Program-made: the position numbers and the translations under genes
Shown: piece by piece, positions 46,805 through 55,583 of the stretch
How positions within the stretch are numbered: the first letter of the stretch is position 1
How the letters are laid out: each line of letters starts with the position of its first letter
The notes under the pieces: model-generated
The model's database searches: none
What the model was told of the DNA's origin: nothing
The model's input: only the letters and a program-made list of their open reading frames with translations
NCBI GenBank assembly: GCA_017792445.1
Contig: CP051232.1
Span: forward strand, 1,364,001-1,428,000
Reading direction: 5' to 3'
DNA length: 64,000 nt
From: Maritimibacter sp.
Lineage (GTDB): Bacteria > Pseudomonadota > Alphaproteobacteria > Rhodobacterales > Rhodobacteraceae

Positions 46805-47290
46805 CTACAGGTCCTTCACGAAGACCCACGTCTGCACCGGCACGCCGTCCCCGACTTCTTGCCCGAACCGTGTTTCCGACGTGCGATCCAGCCGCCAGCC
46901 GTTGCGGCGGTAAAACGCAGCCGCGCGTTCGTTGCCAACGGCGCATTTCAACCACGCGCGCTCTACCCCGTCTTCCCGCATCTGCGTCTCGGCATCCTGC
47001 AACAAAAGCGCGGCCAGCCCGGTGCCACGCGCCTCGGACGCGACGAACAGCTGGTAGAGCTGATCGCGGTCGACGATGCACAGGCCCAGCGGGCGGCCCA
47101 GCGGCCCCGCCACCTTCATCCGGGAAAGGTTGTCATGCGTGCGCTTCAGGAACAGGTCGGGCGACCGCTGTGCCACCAGTTCCTCGGGCACGTGCCCCAG
47201 ATGCCCGTCGCGCCAGGCGGTCCGCCACATCAGCGCCAGCGGCTCGGCCTCTTCCGCTTCGGCCCAGCGCAGGTTCAGACCGTTCCGCAT
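46805..47290 (-). CDS. GNAT-family N-acetyltransferase
   Basis: A 161-aa acetyltransferase: LYQLFVASEARGTGLAALLLQDAETQM is the acetyl-CoA-binding motif A, and GNERAAAFYRRNGWRLDRTSE is the C-terminal FYxxxGF-type motif. Start at ATG 47290, which has AAGGA 8 bp upstream; it lies inside the end of the MoeB-like gene (16-bp overlap). Acceptor substrate unknown. Confidence 0.87.
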   Translation of the reverse strand: MRNGLNLRWAEAEEAEPLALMWRTAWRDGHLGHVPEELVAQRSPDLFLKRTHDNLSRMKVAGPLGRPLGLCIVDRDQLYQLFVASEARGTGLAALLLQDAETQMREDGVERAWLKCAVGNERAAAFYRRNGWRLDRTSETRFGQEVGDGVPVQTWVFVKDL

Positions 47291-48324
47291 GTCTCGCATC
47301 CTTCGCGTCGCTTCACGCCGATGGTGCGGGTCTCGCCCCACAGCGCGTCGTAGATCATCATCGAGCCCGTCAGCCCCTGCCCGGCCCCGGTGATGTGCTT
47401 GATCGCCTCGACCGCCATCATCGACCCCACGACGCCCGGCAAGGGCCCCAGCACTCCGGCCTCGGCGCAGGACGGCGCAAGGCCCGCCGCCGGGGCCTCG
47501 GGGAAGATGCATCGATAACAGGGAGCGCCCGAGGCCGGGTGAAACACGCTCAGTTGTCCCTCCCACTGGGTCAGCGCGCCCGAGACCAAAGGCACGCCCG
47601 CCGCGACGCAGGCCGCGTTGACCGCATAGCGCGTGTCGAAATTGTCCGTGCCGTCCAGAACGATGTCGTACTCGGCCACCAGTTCGCGCGCGATCTCGGG
47701 CGTCAGGCGGCGGTTGTAGGGCCGCACGTCGACATAGGGGTTCACCGCCTTCATCGCCGCTTCGGCCGAGAACACCTTGGGCTGCCCAAGCCGCCCGTCA
47801 GCGTGGATCACCTGCCGCTGCAGGTTGGTCACCTCGACCACGTCCTCGTCGATCACCCCGATCCGGCCCACACCGGCGGCGGCAAGATACAGCAGCGCCG
47901 GAGACCCCAGCCCCCCGGCCCCGACGACCAGAACGCTCGCCTTCTTCAGCGCCGCCTGTCCCGGTCCGCCGATCTCGCGCAGGATGATGTGGCGGGCGTA
48001 GCGGTCGATCTCGCCCGGTGCGAAGGTGCTGCCCGTTGGCGCGGCCTGCGCCACCTCGGCCTCGCCCGCCACGGCGCGCCGCTTCAGCCGCCCCAGCACC
48101 AGCGAATAGGCCCACACAGCGACGGCCAGGGCGCCCAGCACCAGCCATTCGCCAACGCTTCCCCCCATCGCCTGCGCGAAACCGCCGCCCCGAGGCGTCA
48201 CCACCAGCAGCGCGAGGATCAGCACGTACAGCAGCGCGATCATCAGCCACCGCGCATTGCGCGGCGCGCCCAGCCGGCTGCCGAGAAACCAGAGCCCCGC
48301 CGCGAGAACGAGGAACCAGACCAT
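47275..48324 (-). CDS. membrane-anchored MoeB/ThiF/HesA adenylyltransferase
   Basis: A 349-aa protein in two parts: an N-terminal region with about three hydrophobic helices (residues 1-20, 26-44, 58-75) and a C-terminal E1-like domain. The latter has DRYARHIILREIGGPGQ, the ATP loop VVGAGGLGSPALLYLAAAGVG, the DGTDNFDTRY segment and two zinc CxxC pairs (CYRC and CETC). It should adenylate the C-terminus of MoaD or ThiS-type sulfur carriers; membrane anchoring is unusual for MoeB. It overlaps dut by one base and the GNAT gene by 16. Confidence 0.88.
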   Translation of the reverse strand: MVWFLVLAAGLWFLGSRLGAPRNARWLMIALLYVLILALLVVTPRGGGFAQAMGGSVGEWLVLGALAVAVWAYSLVLGRLKRRAVAGEAEVAQAAPTGSTFAPGEIDRYARHIILREIGGPGQAALKKASVLVVGAGGLGSPALLYLAAAGVGRIGVIDEDVVEVTNLQRQVIHADGRLGQPKVFSAEAAMKAVNPYVDVRPYNRRLTPEIARELVAEYDIVLDGTDNFDTRYAVNAACVAAGVPLVSGALTQWEGQLSVFHPASGAPCYRCIFPEAPAAGLAPSCAEAGVLGPLPGVVGSMMAVEAIKHITGAGQGLTGSMMIYDALWGETRTIGVKRREGCETCGTV

Positions 48325-48794
48325 CAGCCGCGGCCCGTCGACCCGAAGCCGCCCGCACCGCGCGAGGTCTCGCCCAGCGCCTCGACAAGGTCGAACCGCG
48401 CCTGCACCACCGGCGCCACGATCATCTGCGCGATCCGCTCGCCATGCACGACGGTGAACGGCTCGGCGCCCCAGTTGACCAGCAGCACGCCCAGAGGGCC
48501 GCGATAGTCGGCGTCAATCGTCCCCGGCGCGTTGGGCAGGCCGATGCCGTTCTTGAACGCCAGACCCGACCGCGCCCGTATCTGCACCTCGAACCCCTCG
48601 GGGATCTCCAGCCGCAGCCCCGTGGGCACCAGCGCCCGCGCGCCGGGGTCCAGCACCAAGCCGCTGTCCCGGTCCTCGGGCTTCAGGTTCGCCCGCACAT
48701 CGGCCCCCGCCGCGCCCGCCGTCTCGTAGGAGGGCAGCGGCACATCCGCATCCGCCCAGTCGTCGCGCACCACGCGCAAGATCGGTCCGCTCAC
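48324..48794 (-). CDS. dut: dUTP diphosphatase
   Basis: A 156-aa trimeric dUTPase. Motifs [26 protein letters not shown] and the C-terminal FGSTGR loop that closes over the nucleotide are present. Downstream of coaBC and overlapping the MoeB-like gene by one base (TGATG); the coaBC-dut order is common. Confidence 0.96.
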   Translation of the reverse strand: MSGPILRVVRDDWADADVPLPSYETAGAAGADVRANLKPEDRDSGLVLDPGARALVPTGLRLEIPEGFEVQIRARSGLAFKNGIGLPNAPGTIDADYRGPLGVLLVNWGAEPFTVVHGERIAQMIVAPVVQARFDLVEALGETSRGAGGFGSTGRG

Positions 48795-48860
48795 GTCATT
48801 CCCTCTCGTGCATCCATATGTTTCTTCTGACCGGAAACATCCCCGCCCAAGGCGGAAAAC

Positions 48861-50060
48861 TCACGGCGCCAACGCCTCTGCGATCAACTCGGCCAGCCGG
48901 TTCGCGACCAGCGACTTCCGCATTCGCGGCCAGCGGTCCGCGCCCTTGTCGGTGATCAGAACCACCGCATTCTCGTCACCGCCCATGATCCCGGTCTCGG
49001 GCGACACGTCATTCGCCACGATCCAGTCGCAGGCCTTGCGGTCGCGTTTCGCGGTCGCATGCGCCTCGACGTTCTCTGTCTCGGCGGCGAAGCCCACCAC
49101 CAGCGCGGGGCGGCCGGTTTTCAGTTGCGACACGGTGGCAAGGATATCCGGGTTCTCGGCAAAGGACAGGATGGGCGGCTTGCCACTGCCGTCCTTCTTG
49201 ATCTTCTGGCCGTGATCCTCGGCCATCCGCCAGTCGGCCACGGCGGCGGCGAAAACGGCGGCGTCGGCCGGCAGCGCGGCCTCGACGGCGGCCAGCATCT
49301 CGCGGGCGGTCTGAACCCTGACCACCTTCACCCCCTCGGGCGGCGGCACGGTGGCCGGTCCGGTGACAAATGTCACCTCTGCCCCCAGCGCCGCCAGCGA
49401 CCGCGCCAGCGCGGTGCCCTGCGCGCCCGACGAGCGGTTCGCGATATAGCGCACGGGGTCGATCGGTTCGTGCGTCGGACCGGATGTCAGAACGACGTGC
49501 TTCCCCTTCAACGGCCCGTCCGCCAGCGCGCCCTCGATGGCCGCGACGATCTCCAAAGGCTCTGACATGCGCCCGGGCCCATGCTCGCCGCAGGCCATGT
49601 CTCCGTCGTTCGGGCCGCAGACCAAAACGCCGTCGTCGCGCAGCGTCGCAAGATTTCGCTGGGTCGCGGGGTGGTCCCACATGCGCACATTCATCGCAGG
49701 CGCGATCAGCACGCGCTTGTCGGTGGCCAACAGCAGGGTCGAGGCAAGATCGTTCGCGTGCCCGCCCGCCATCTTCGCCATCAGATCGGCAGTCGCGGGC
49801 GCCACGACCAGCAGATCGGCGTCGCGCGACAGTTCGATGTGGCCCATCTCGGCCTCGTCGGTCAGGTCGAACAGGTCGCGGTAAACCTTCCGCGCCGCCA
49901 GTGCCGACGTGGACAGCGGCGTCACGAATTCCTCGCCCGCCTTGGTGAGCACCGGCGTCACGGTAGCTCCGCGTTCGCGCAGCCGGCGGATCAGGTCCAG
50001 CGCCTTGAAGGCCGCGATGCCGCCGCCGATGATCAGGAGAATCCGCTTGCCAGCGAGCAT
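48861..50060 (-). CDS. coaBC: bifunctional phosphopantothenoylcysteine decarboxylase/synthetase
   Basis: A 399-aa enzyme of coenzyme A synthesis. N-terminal FMN decarboxylase half (GGGIAAFKALDLIRRLR, PAMNVRMW and the substrate Cys region GDMACGEHGPGRM) and C-terminal CTP-dependent synthetase half (VVLTSGPTHEPIDPVRYIANRSSG, AAAVADWR, ADRWPR-type end). Full length. Upstream of dut on the same strand. Confidence 0.96.
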   Translation of the reverse strand: MLAGKRILLIIGGGIAAFKALDLIRRLRERGATVTPVLTKAGEEFVTPLSTSALAARKVYRDLFDLTDEAEMGHIELSRDADLLVVAPATADLMAKMAGGHANDLASTLLLATDKRVLIAPAMNVRMWDHPATQRNLATLRDDGVLVCGPNDGDMACGEHGPGRMSEPLEIVAAIEGALADGPLKGKHVVLTSGPTHEPIDPVRYIANRSSGAQGTALARSLAALGAEVTFVTGPATVPPPEGVKVVRVQTAREMLAAVEAALPADAAVFAAAVADWRMAEDHGQKIKKDGSGKPPILSFAENPDILATVSQLKTGRPALVVGFAAETENVEAHATAKRDRKACDWIVANDVSPETGIMGGDENAVVLITDKGADRWPRMRKSLVANRLAELIAEALAP

Positions 50061-50152
50061 GTATGCCTCGGCTTTCTGGTCAGAAAAGGCCCGGCGTCAG
50101 GTCTACGCCGAGCCTTCCGCGAACTCAAGCGCGGGGCCCATCGCCCGGATCG

Positions 50153-50974
50153 TCACTGGTTGAACGCGGCGCAGGGATCTTCCCGCTCGGCGGCCTCGGT
50201 CACCAGCCACAGATCGAAGGGCGGCACGTCGGGCGCGTCGTCCTCGAACTGGCCGAGCGTCAGCACGGTGACATCGGGCGCGGCGCTGGCCAGCGCGCGG
50301 GGCAGCCCCCAGTCGCGGCGGGCGTGCCCGTTGCCGGTAATCACCGCCACGGGCCCACCGGTCTGCTTCAACGCCATCAGCGCGGTCTTGGCGAAGGCCG
50401 CGTCGCGTAGCCGCTGCGCTTCCAGCATCCCCGGCAGCATCTCTTCCGGCAGCGCACCGCAATGGGCGTCGGCAAGGTCCGCCTCACGCACCGCAGCCTC
50501 GTCGCCCGGCAAGGGCAGGTCCAGCCCGTAGTCCCCCGCGCCCGCGCCGAACACCGACGCCGCGCCTTCGCTGATCGACCGGCGCACTTCTTCCCGTGGC
50601 AGCGCGGCGCCGTAGATCGCCGCATCGCCGGCGGCTTCGAAGATCGGATGATAGATCGCGAAGTCGGGCCAGCCCTCGGACCACTGCAACGCCGCGCCAA
50701 GCGCCTCGGCGTCGCCGGCAAGGTCGGGGTCCCACCCTGCCGCCTGTTCGGGCGTCAACATCTCGAACACGACGGCCGCGTACCCCGTCCCGACGACAGC
50801 GGCCTGATTCAGGTGATGCTGTGGATTGTCGTGAACCTCGCCCAGCACGACGATATCGGCCTTGGCCAGGTCTGTCAGATCGGCCGCCGTGACCTCTGCC
50901 GCCAGCGCCGGGCCCGCAAAAGAAACGGCCGCCGAAAGAACGGCGGCCGTGACGGTAATTCCGAAGCTCTTCAT
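50153..50974 (-). CDS. ChaN-family periplasmic protein
   Basis: A 273-aa exported protein with the ChaN core: ADIVVLGEVHDNPQHHLNQAAVV, FEMLTPEQAAGWDPD and a late VITGNGHARRDWGLP. Family members bind haem and are suspected in iron/haem handling. A type I signal peptide (VSFAGPALAAE) is present rather than a lipobox. The ATG overlaps the rpoH stop (ATGA), so the two are coupled. Function inferred only from family. Confidence 0.82.
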   Translation of the reverse strand: MKSFGITVTAAVLSAAVSFAGPALAAEVTAADLTDLAKADIVVLGEVHDNPQHHLNQAAVVGTGYAAVVFEMLTPEQAAGWDPDLAGDAEALGAALQWSEGWPDFAIYHPIFEAAGDAAIYGAALPREEVRRSISEGAASVFGAGAGDYGLDLPLPGDEAAVREADLADAHCGALPEEMLPGMLEAQRLRDAAFAKTALMALKQTGGPVAVITGNGHARRDWGLPRALASAAPDVTVLTLGQFEDDAPDVPPFDLWLVTEAAEREDPCAAFNQ

Positions 50975-51849
50975 GCGAAGAAGTGAAGCACTTCCCGCGA
51001 CTGGGACTCAAGGCTTTTGCGCATCTTGCCGAACGCCGCCGCTTCCAGCTGACGCACCCGCTCTTTCGACAGGCCCAGCTCGTTGCCAAGGCTTTCCAGC
51101 GTGCGCGGATCTTCCCGCAGCTTGCGTTCCTTCACGATGAACCGCTCGCGGTCGTTCAGGCCGCCCAGCGCCGTCACCAGCCAAACCCGCAGCACGTCGT
51201 TGTCCTTGTGGTGTTCGACGGTCTCGGAGGCCTGCGCGCTGTTGTCTTCCAGCGTGTCGATCCACTCGCGGCCCTCGTCCTCGACGGACTGGGTCGCGTT
51301 CAGCGAGAAGTCGGAACCGGACAGGCGGCCTTCCATCAGTTCGACGTCATGCAACGGCACGCCGACCTCTGTCGCGATCAGTTCGCGCATCTTGTGGCGT
51401 TCCAGCGTCTTGCCTTCGGATGCGGCCTCGCGTTCCAGACGGGCCTGAACCCGGCGCATGTTGAAGAACAGAGATTTCTGGGAAGAGGTCGAACCGGTGC
51501 GGACCATCGACCAGTTGCGCATCACGTAGTCCTGGATCGAGGCCTTGATCCACCAGACCGCGTAGGTCGAAAAGCGCACGCCGCGGTCGGGGTCGAATTT
51601 GTCGGCGGCTTTCATAAGGCCAAGGCTGGCTTCCTGGATCAGGTCGCCCATCGGAGCACCGTAGCGTTTGAACTTCGCAGCCATCGAAATCGCCAGCCGC
51701 ATGTATGCGTTGATCAGCCTGTGAAGTGACGCTTCGTCCCGCTCGTCGCGCCAGGCGTAGGCAAGTCGCAACTCGGTTTCCGCGTCCAAAAGCTCGGCCT
51801 GCATGGCGCGGCGCGGAAGGGTTTGGTCATTGAATCCATCGAGTGGCAT
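50971..51849 (-). CDS. rpoH: RNA polymerase sigma-32 factor, RpoH2-like
   Basis: A 292-aa heat-shock-type sigma factor. Region 2 (LINAYMRLAISMAAKFKRYGAPMGDLIQEASLGLMKAADKFDPDRGVRFSTYAVWWIKASIQDYVMRNW, quoted here only as landmarks) includes the RpoH box QKSLFFNMRR, and region 4 ends in a HTH (LGLSKERVRQLEAAAFGKM). The sequence is closer to the second, photo-oxidative-stress RpoH of Rhodobacter (KFKRYGAPMGDLIQE) than to the canonical GYRGYGLP-type RpoH; the subtype is my inference. The downstream ChaN-like gene is coupled to it. Confidence 0.9.
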   Translation of the reverse strand: MPLDGFNDQTLPRRAMQAELLDAETELRLAYAWRDERDEASLHRLINAYMRLAISMAAKFKRYGAPMGDLIQEASLGLMKAADKFDPDRGVRFSTYAVWWIKASIQDYVMRNWSMVRTGSTSSQKSLFFNMRRVQARLEREAASEGKTLERHKMRELIATEVGVPLHDVELMEGRLSGSDFSLNATQSVEDEGREWIDTLEDNSAQASETVEHHKDNDVLRVWLVTALGGLNDRERFIVKERKLREDPRTLESLGNELGLSKERVRQLEAAAFGKMRKSLESQSREVLHFFA

Positions 51850-51954
51850 GTCTGTCTTCGGCCCCCAAGCCAGTCCGCGAACGCGGAGCACTTATATTTT
51901 ACCGACAATGCTGTTACGGATCGGCCCCGGTCCCAGATCAATCGGCGCATTTAG

Positions 51955-52488
51955 ATGTCCTTCCAACGCGCACTCGTCCTCGGAGGTTCCCGGTCCGGTA
52001 AGTCATTTCTTGCCGAGCGACTGGTCACGGGGCTTCAGGCCCCCTGGACCTACCTGGCCAGCGCGCAAGCCTATGACATTGAAATGTCGGACAGAATATC
52101 GACCCACAAGGCGCGCCGCGGGGCTGATTGGCGCACAATTGAAGAGCCAAAAAAAATTTCCGAAACGCTCGGAACCCTCCCGTCCGACGCGCGTGTCCTG
52201 TTCGATTGCGCCAGCCTCTGGCTGACCAATCACCTCCTCGGCGAAAGCGATCTTGGGGCCGAAACGGACCGCCTTCTGACCAGCCTATCTAGCTTCGGCG
52301 GAACGCTTGTCACGGTCTCGAACGAGGTCGGAAGCGGAATTGTCCCGGAAAATGCGCTGGCCCGCCGGTTCTCGGACGCGCAAGGGCTTCTGAACCAGCG
52401 GCTTGCAGCGGATGCCGACCTTGTCGTTCTGGTCGTGGCAGGGCTGCCTTTGGTGCTTAAGGGCGCGCTGCCGGAGTACATGACGTGA
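51955..52488 (+). CDS. cobU: adenosylcobinamide kinase / adenosylcobinamide-phosphate guanylyltransferase
   Basis: A 177-aa bifunctional enzyme of the cobalamin nucleotide-loop pathway: the Walker loop LVLGGSRSGKSFLAERLV, DCASLWLTNHL and NEVGSGIVPENALARRFSDAQG are CobU/CobP signatures. It contains an A8 run at 52149-52156 in frame. The stop overlaps the next gene's GTG (GTGA), the adjacent CobC-like phosphatase, supporting a B12 salvage role. Divergent from rpoH. Confidence 0.95.
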   Translation: MSFQRALVLGGSRSGKSFLAERLVTGLQAPWTYLASAQAYDIEMSDRISTHKARRGADWRTIEEPKKISETLGTLPSDARVLFDCASLWLTNHLLGESDLGAETDRLLTSLSSFGGTLVTVSNEVGSGIVPENALARRFSDAQGLLNQRLAADADLVVLVVAGLPLVLKGALPEYMT

Positions 52489-53057
52489 CCCGGCTGTGGT
52501 GGGTGCGCCATGGCCCGACCCACGCGAAGGGAATGATCGGCTGGACGGACCTGCCCGCCGACCTGTCCGACACCGACCGTATCGCGCGCCTGTCCGCCTT
52601 CCTGCCTGACGCACCCGTCATCAGCTCTGACCTCAGCCGCGCCCGCGACACCGCCGACGCGCTGTGTGGCGACCGACCCCGGCTGACCGCCGACCCGGCG
52701 CTGCGCGAGATGCATTTCGGCGACTGGGAAGGGAAACGCGCCGACACGATGCCGCCAGAGGAGGCCGCCGCGTTGCGCTCGTTCCACGAAAGCCCCGGCA
52801 CCGTTCCGGCCCCCGGCGGCGAAAGCTGGGATACGCTGTCGGCCCGTGTCTGTGCCGCCGCCGACAATCTGGCGCGCACGCATCGCGGCGGCGACGTGAT
52901 CGTGGTGGCGCATATGGGTGTGATCCTGACGCAGGTGCAGCGCGCGCTTCGGCTGTCGGCCTACGAAACGCTGGCGATCCGCATCGCGCCGTTATCGGTG
53001 ACGCGCCTGACGCTGGACGGCGGCTGGCGAGCGTCCGAGATCAATCACGAACCGTGA
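52485..53057 (+). CDS. histidine phosphatase, CobC-like
   Basis: A 190-aa phosphoglycerate-mutase-type phosphatase: LWWVRHGPTHAKG carries the RHG catalytic motif, SSDLSRARDTADAL and MHFGDWEGKRAD are typical, and VVAHMGVILT contributes the second catalytic His. A GTG start overlaps the cobU stop. Beside cobU, the likely substrate is alpha-ribazole phosphate in cobalamin synthesis, but other phosphatases of this fold look the same. Confidence 0.85.
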   Translation: MTRLWWVRHGPTHAKGMIGWTDLPADLSDTDRIARLSAFLPDAPVISSDLSRARDTADALCGDRPRLTADPALREMHFGDWEGKRADTMPPEEAAALRSFHESPGTVPAPGGESWDTLSARVCAAADNLARTHRGGDVIVVAHMGVILTQVQRALRLSAYETLAIRIAPLSVTRLTLDGGWRASEINHEP

Positions 53058-53117
53058 ACGAAAACATCTTCAAAAAGCGTTTCTCTGCGGTGCGGCGTTG
53101 CGGCTAGCGTACGGCGC

Positions 53118-53996
53118 ATGACCTATGATCTTTATATCGCCGACCGGAGTTTTTCGTCCTGGTCGCTCCGTGGCTGGCTGATGTTTGCCCGCTTCGGCAT
53201 CCCCGTCCGTACCCACATGATCGGACTGTACGACGGCACCATGCGGGAAGACCTTGCACCGCTTGCCCCGGCGCGGCTGGTGCCTGTGATGCGCACGCCC
53301 GAAGGCACGGTTGTCGGCGATACGTTGGCGATGGCCGAGACCCTCCACGAACGCCACCCCGACGCCGGCCTCTGGCCCGCCGATCCCGCGCTGCGGGGCC
53401 TTGCCCGCTGGATCGTGGCCGAGATGCACTCGGGCTTCGGCGCCTTGCGCGGCGATTGCGCGATGCAATTGCTGTACCGTTACGAAGGGTTCGTCGCGTC
53501 CGACGCCGTGCTTGCAGACATCGACCGGGTGCAGGAGCTTTGGGCAACGGCGCGCAAGGCCTCTGGTTCCGATACGCCGTGGCTGTTCGGGGACTATTCG
53601 CTGGCCGATGTGTTCTATGCCCCCGTCGCGGCCCGCATCGCAGGCTACGGCCTGCCGATTGGCGCCAAGGCGCAGTCCTACGTCGACGCCCACCTTGCGC
53701 AGCCCGATTTCCGCCGCTGGCGCGCGATGGGTCTGACGAAATCGTATTCGCCGGTCCCTTACGCGCTGGACCTGCCCACCGGCCCTTGGCCCGGCCCTGC
53801 GCCGATCCCCGCCCGCGCCGTCGACAGCGGACCGTCGGTGAACGAAACCTGCCCCTATTCCGGCGATCCGGTGACTCATTTCCTTGAAACCGGCAGCAAG
53901 GTCTATGGCTTCTGCAACGCCTTCTGCCGTGACAAGACCGTTGCCGATCCAGCGGCGTGGCCGAAGTTCACCGCGTTGCTCGAAGCCACGGCTTAA
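53118..53996 (+). CDS. glutathione S-transferase with C-terminal YHS-like domain
   Basis: A 292-aa protein. Residues 1 to about 215 form a GST: thioredoxin-like N-domain starting YDLYIADRSFSSWSLRGW (catalytic Ser-type SSWS) and an all-helical domain with LFGDYSLADVFYAPVAARI. After a Pro-rich linker comes a YHS-like segment, ETCPYSGDPVTHFL ... GSKVYGFCNAFCRDKTVADP, with Cys positions suited to metal binding. The fusion suggests coupling of thiol chemistry to metal or haem handling, but that is inference. Monocistronic, 60 bp after the CobC-like gene. Confidence 0.83.
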   Translation: MTYDLYIADRSFSSWSLRGWLMFARFGIPVRTHMIGLYDGTMREDLAPLAPARLVPVMRTPEGTVVGDTLAMAETLHERHPDAGLWPADPALRGLARWIVAEMHSGFGALRGDCAMQLLYRYEGFVASDAVLADIDRVQELWATARKASGSDTPWLFGDYSLADVFYAPVAARIAGYGLPIGAKAQSYVDAHLAQPDFRRWRAMGLTKSYSPVPYALDLPTGPWPGPAPIPARAVDSGPSVNETCPYSGDPVTHFLETGSKVYGFCNAFCRDKTVADPAAWPKFTALLEATA

Positions 53997-54062
53997 CACT
54001 TCCTAAACCATCCCTGCCGTACCCGTTAACCACTGTGACTCCAGTCTGACGGAGGGCAAGGG

Positions 54063-55583
54063 ATGGTCGCGCGCGCCTATACCGTGGCGTTCGAAGGGCT
54101 CGAGGCGCGCATGGTCGAGGTGCAATGCGCGGTGGCTCCGGGTGTGCCGTGTTTCACCCTCGTCGGCCTGCCGGACAAGGCGGTGTCCGAGGCGAAAGAG
54201 CGGGTGCGCGCGGCGCTGGCCACCATGTCGATCGCGCTGCCGTCCAAGCGGATCACGCTGAACCTGTCGCCCGCCGACCTGCCGAAGGAAGGCTCGCATT
54301 TCGACCTGCCCATCGCGATGGCGCTGCTTGCCGCGCTGGAGATCCTGCCGAAGGATTCGGTCGAGCACTGCGTCGCGCTGGGGGAACTGTCGCTTGACGG
54401 AAGCCTTGTCGCGGTGACCGGCGCCCTGCCCGCGGCGATGGCCGCCGCCGAGGAAGACCGCACCCTGATCTGCCCGCAGGGCTGCGGCGCCGAGGCCGCG
54501 TGGGTCGGGGCCTGCACCGTCATCGCGCCCGCATCGCTTGCCGAAACCATCGCGCATTTTACCGGCCAACGGGTGCTGGACCCCGCCACTCCGGGCGAGG
54601 TCACCGACCCCGCCCGCACCCGCGACCTGCGCGAAGTGAAGGGGCAGGAACGCGCCAAGCGTGCGCTTGAAATCGCGGCGGCCGGGCGGCATCACGTTCT
54701 GATGGTCGGCACGCCCGGTTCCGGCAAGTCGATGCTGGCCGCCCGGTTGCCGGGCATCCTGCCCCCGCTGTCCCCCGCCGAGGCGCTGGAGACCTCGATG
54801 ATCCACTCGCTGACCGGGCTGCTGGACGAGGGCGGCATCTCGCGCACACGCCCGTTCCGCGAACCGCACCACACCGCGTCGATGGCCGCCATCGTCGGCG
54901 GCGGGCGCAGCGCGAAGCCCGGAGAGATCTCGCTGGCGCACAACGGGGTGCTGTTCATGGACGAATTCCCCGAGTTCTCGCGACAGGTGCTGGAGACCCT
55001 GCGCCAGCCGATCGAAACCGGAGAGGTCGTCGTCGCCCGCGCCAACGCCCATGTCCGCTATCCCTGCCGCTTCATGCTGGTGGCGGCGGCGAACCCCTGC
55101 AAATGCGGCTATCTCAGCGATCCGAACCGCGCCTGCGGGCGGGCGCCCAACTGCGGCGAGGATTACATGGGCCGGATCTCGGGGCCTTTGATGGATCGGT
55201 TCGACCTGCGGATCGACGTGCCGCCGGTGTGCTACACCGACCTCGATCTGCCCGAAGGCGGCGACAGTTCCGCCACCGTCGCCGCGCGCGTGGCCGAAGC
55301 GCGGGCGCGGCAATTGGCGCGCTACGCCGACTTTCCCGGCACGCGCTCCAACGCCGATGCGGAAGGGGCGTCGCTGACGTCCTGTGCCACGCCGGATGCC
55401 GCGGGCAGCGCGCTGCTGTCACAGGTGGCGGAACGCTTCGGACTGACAGCGCGAGGCTATCACAGGGTGCTCAGGGTCGCGCGCACCATCGCCGACCTCG
55501 AAGGAAGCGACGCGGTGGGCCGTGCCCATGTGGCCGAAGCCGTCAGCTTCCGGCTTGCCGACGCGCCAGTGCCGCAACAATGA
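54063..55583 (+). CDS. comM: YifB/ComM-type magnesium-chelatase-like AAA ATPase
   Basis: A 506-aa protein with an N-terminal Lon-protease-like S16 fold (MVEVQCAVAPGVPCFTLVGLPDKAVSEAKERV), a AAA domain with Walker A GTPGSGKSMLAARLPGILPP, Walker B GVLFMDEFPEF and the Mg-chelatase C-terminal domain (CNPCKCGY region ANPCKCGYLSDP, then GLTARGYHRVLRVARTIADLEG). The related ComM promotes branch migration during natural transformation in some bacteria; here the name is by family. Its end overlaps the convergent esterase gene by 41 bp. Confidence 0.92.
   Translation: MVARAYTVAFEGLEARMVEVQCAVAPGVPCFTLVGLPDKAVSEAKERVRAALATMSIALPSKRITLNLSPADLPKEGSHFDLPIAMALLAALEILPKDSVEHCVALGELSLDGSLVAVTGALPAAMAAAEEDRTLICPQGCGAEAAWVGACTVIAPASLAETIAHFTGQRVLDPATPGEVTDPARTRDLREVKGQERAKRALEIAAAGRHHVLMVGTPGSGKSMLAARLPGILPPLSPAEALETSMIHSLTGLLDEGGISRTRPFREPHHTASMAAIVGGGRSAKPGEISLAHNGVLFMDEFPEFSRQVLETLRQPIETGEVVVARANAHVRYPCRFMLVAAANPCKCGYLSDPNRACGRAPNCGEDYMGRISGPLMDRFDLRIDVPPVCYTDLDLPEGGDSSATVAARVAEARARQLARYADFPGTRSNADAEGASLTSCATPDAAGSALLSQVAERFGLTARGYHRVLRVARTIADLEGSDAVGRAHVAEAVSFRLADAPVPQQ

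Noticed and set aside
45907-48507. 866-codon plus-strand open frame across the binding-protein, GNAT and MoeB genes
   Set aside because: It runs antisense through three recognisable genes and their intergenic spaces with no coherent domain.
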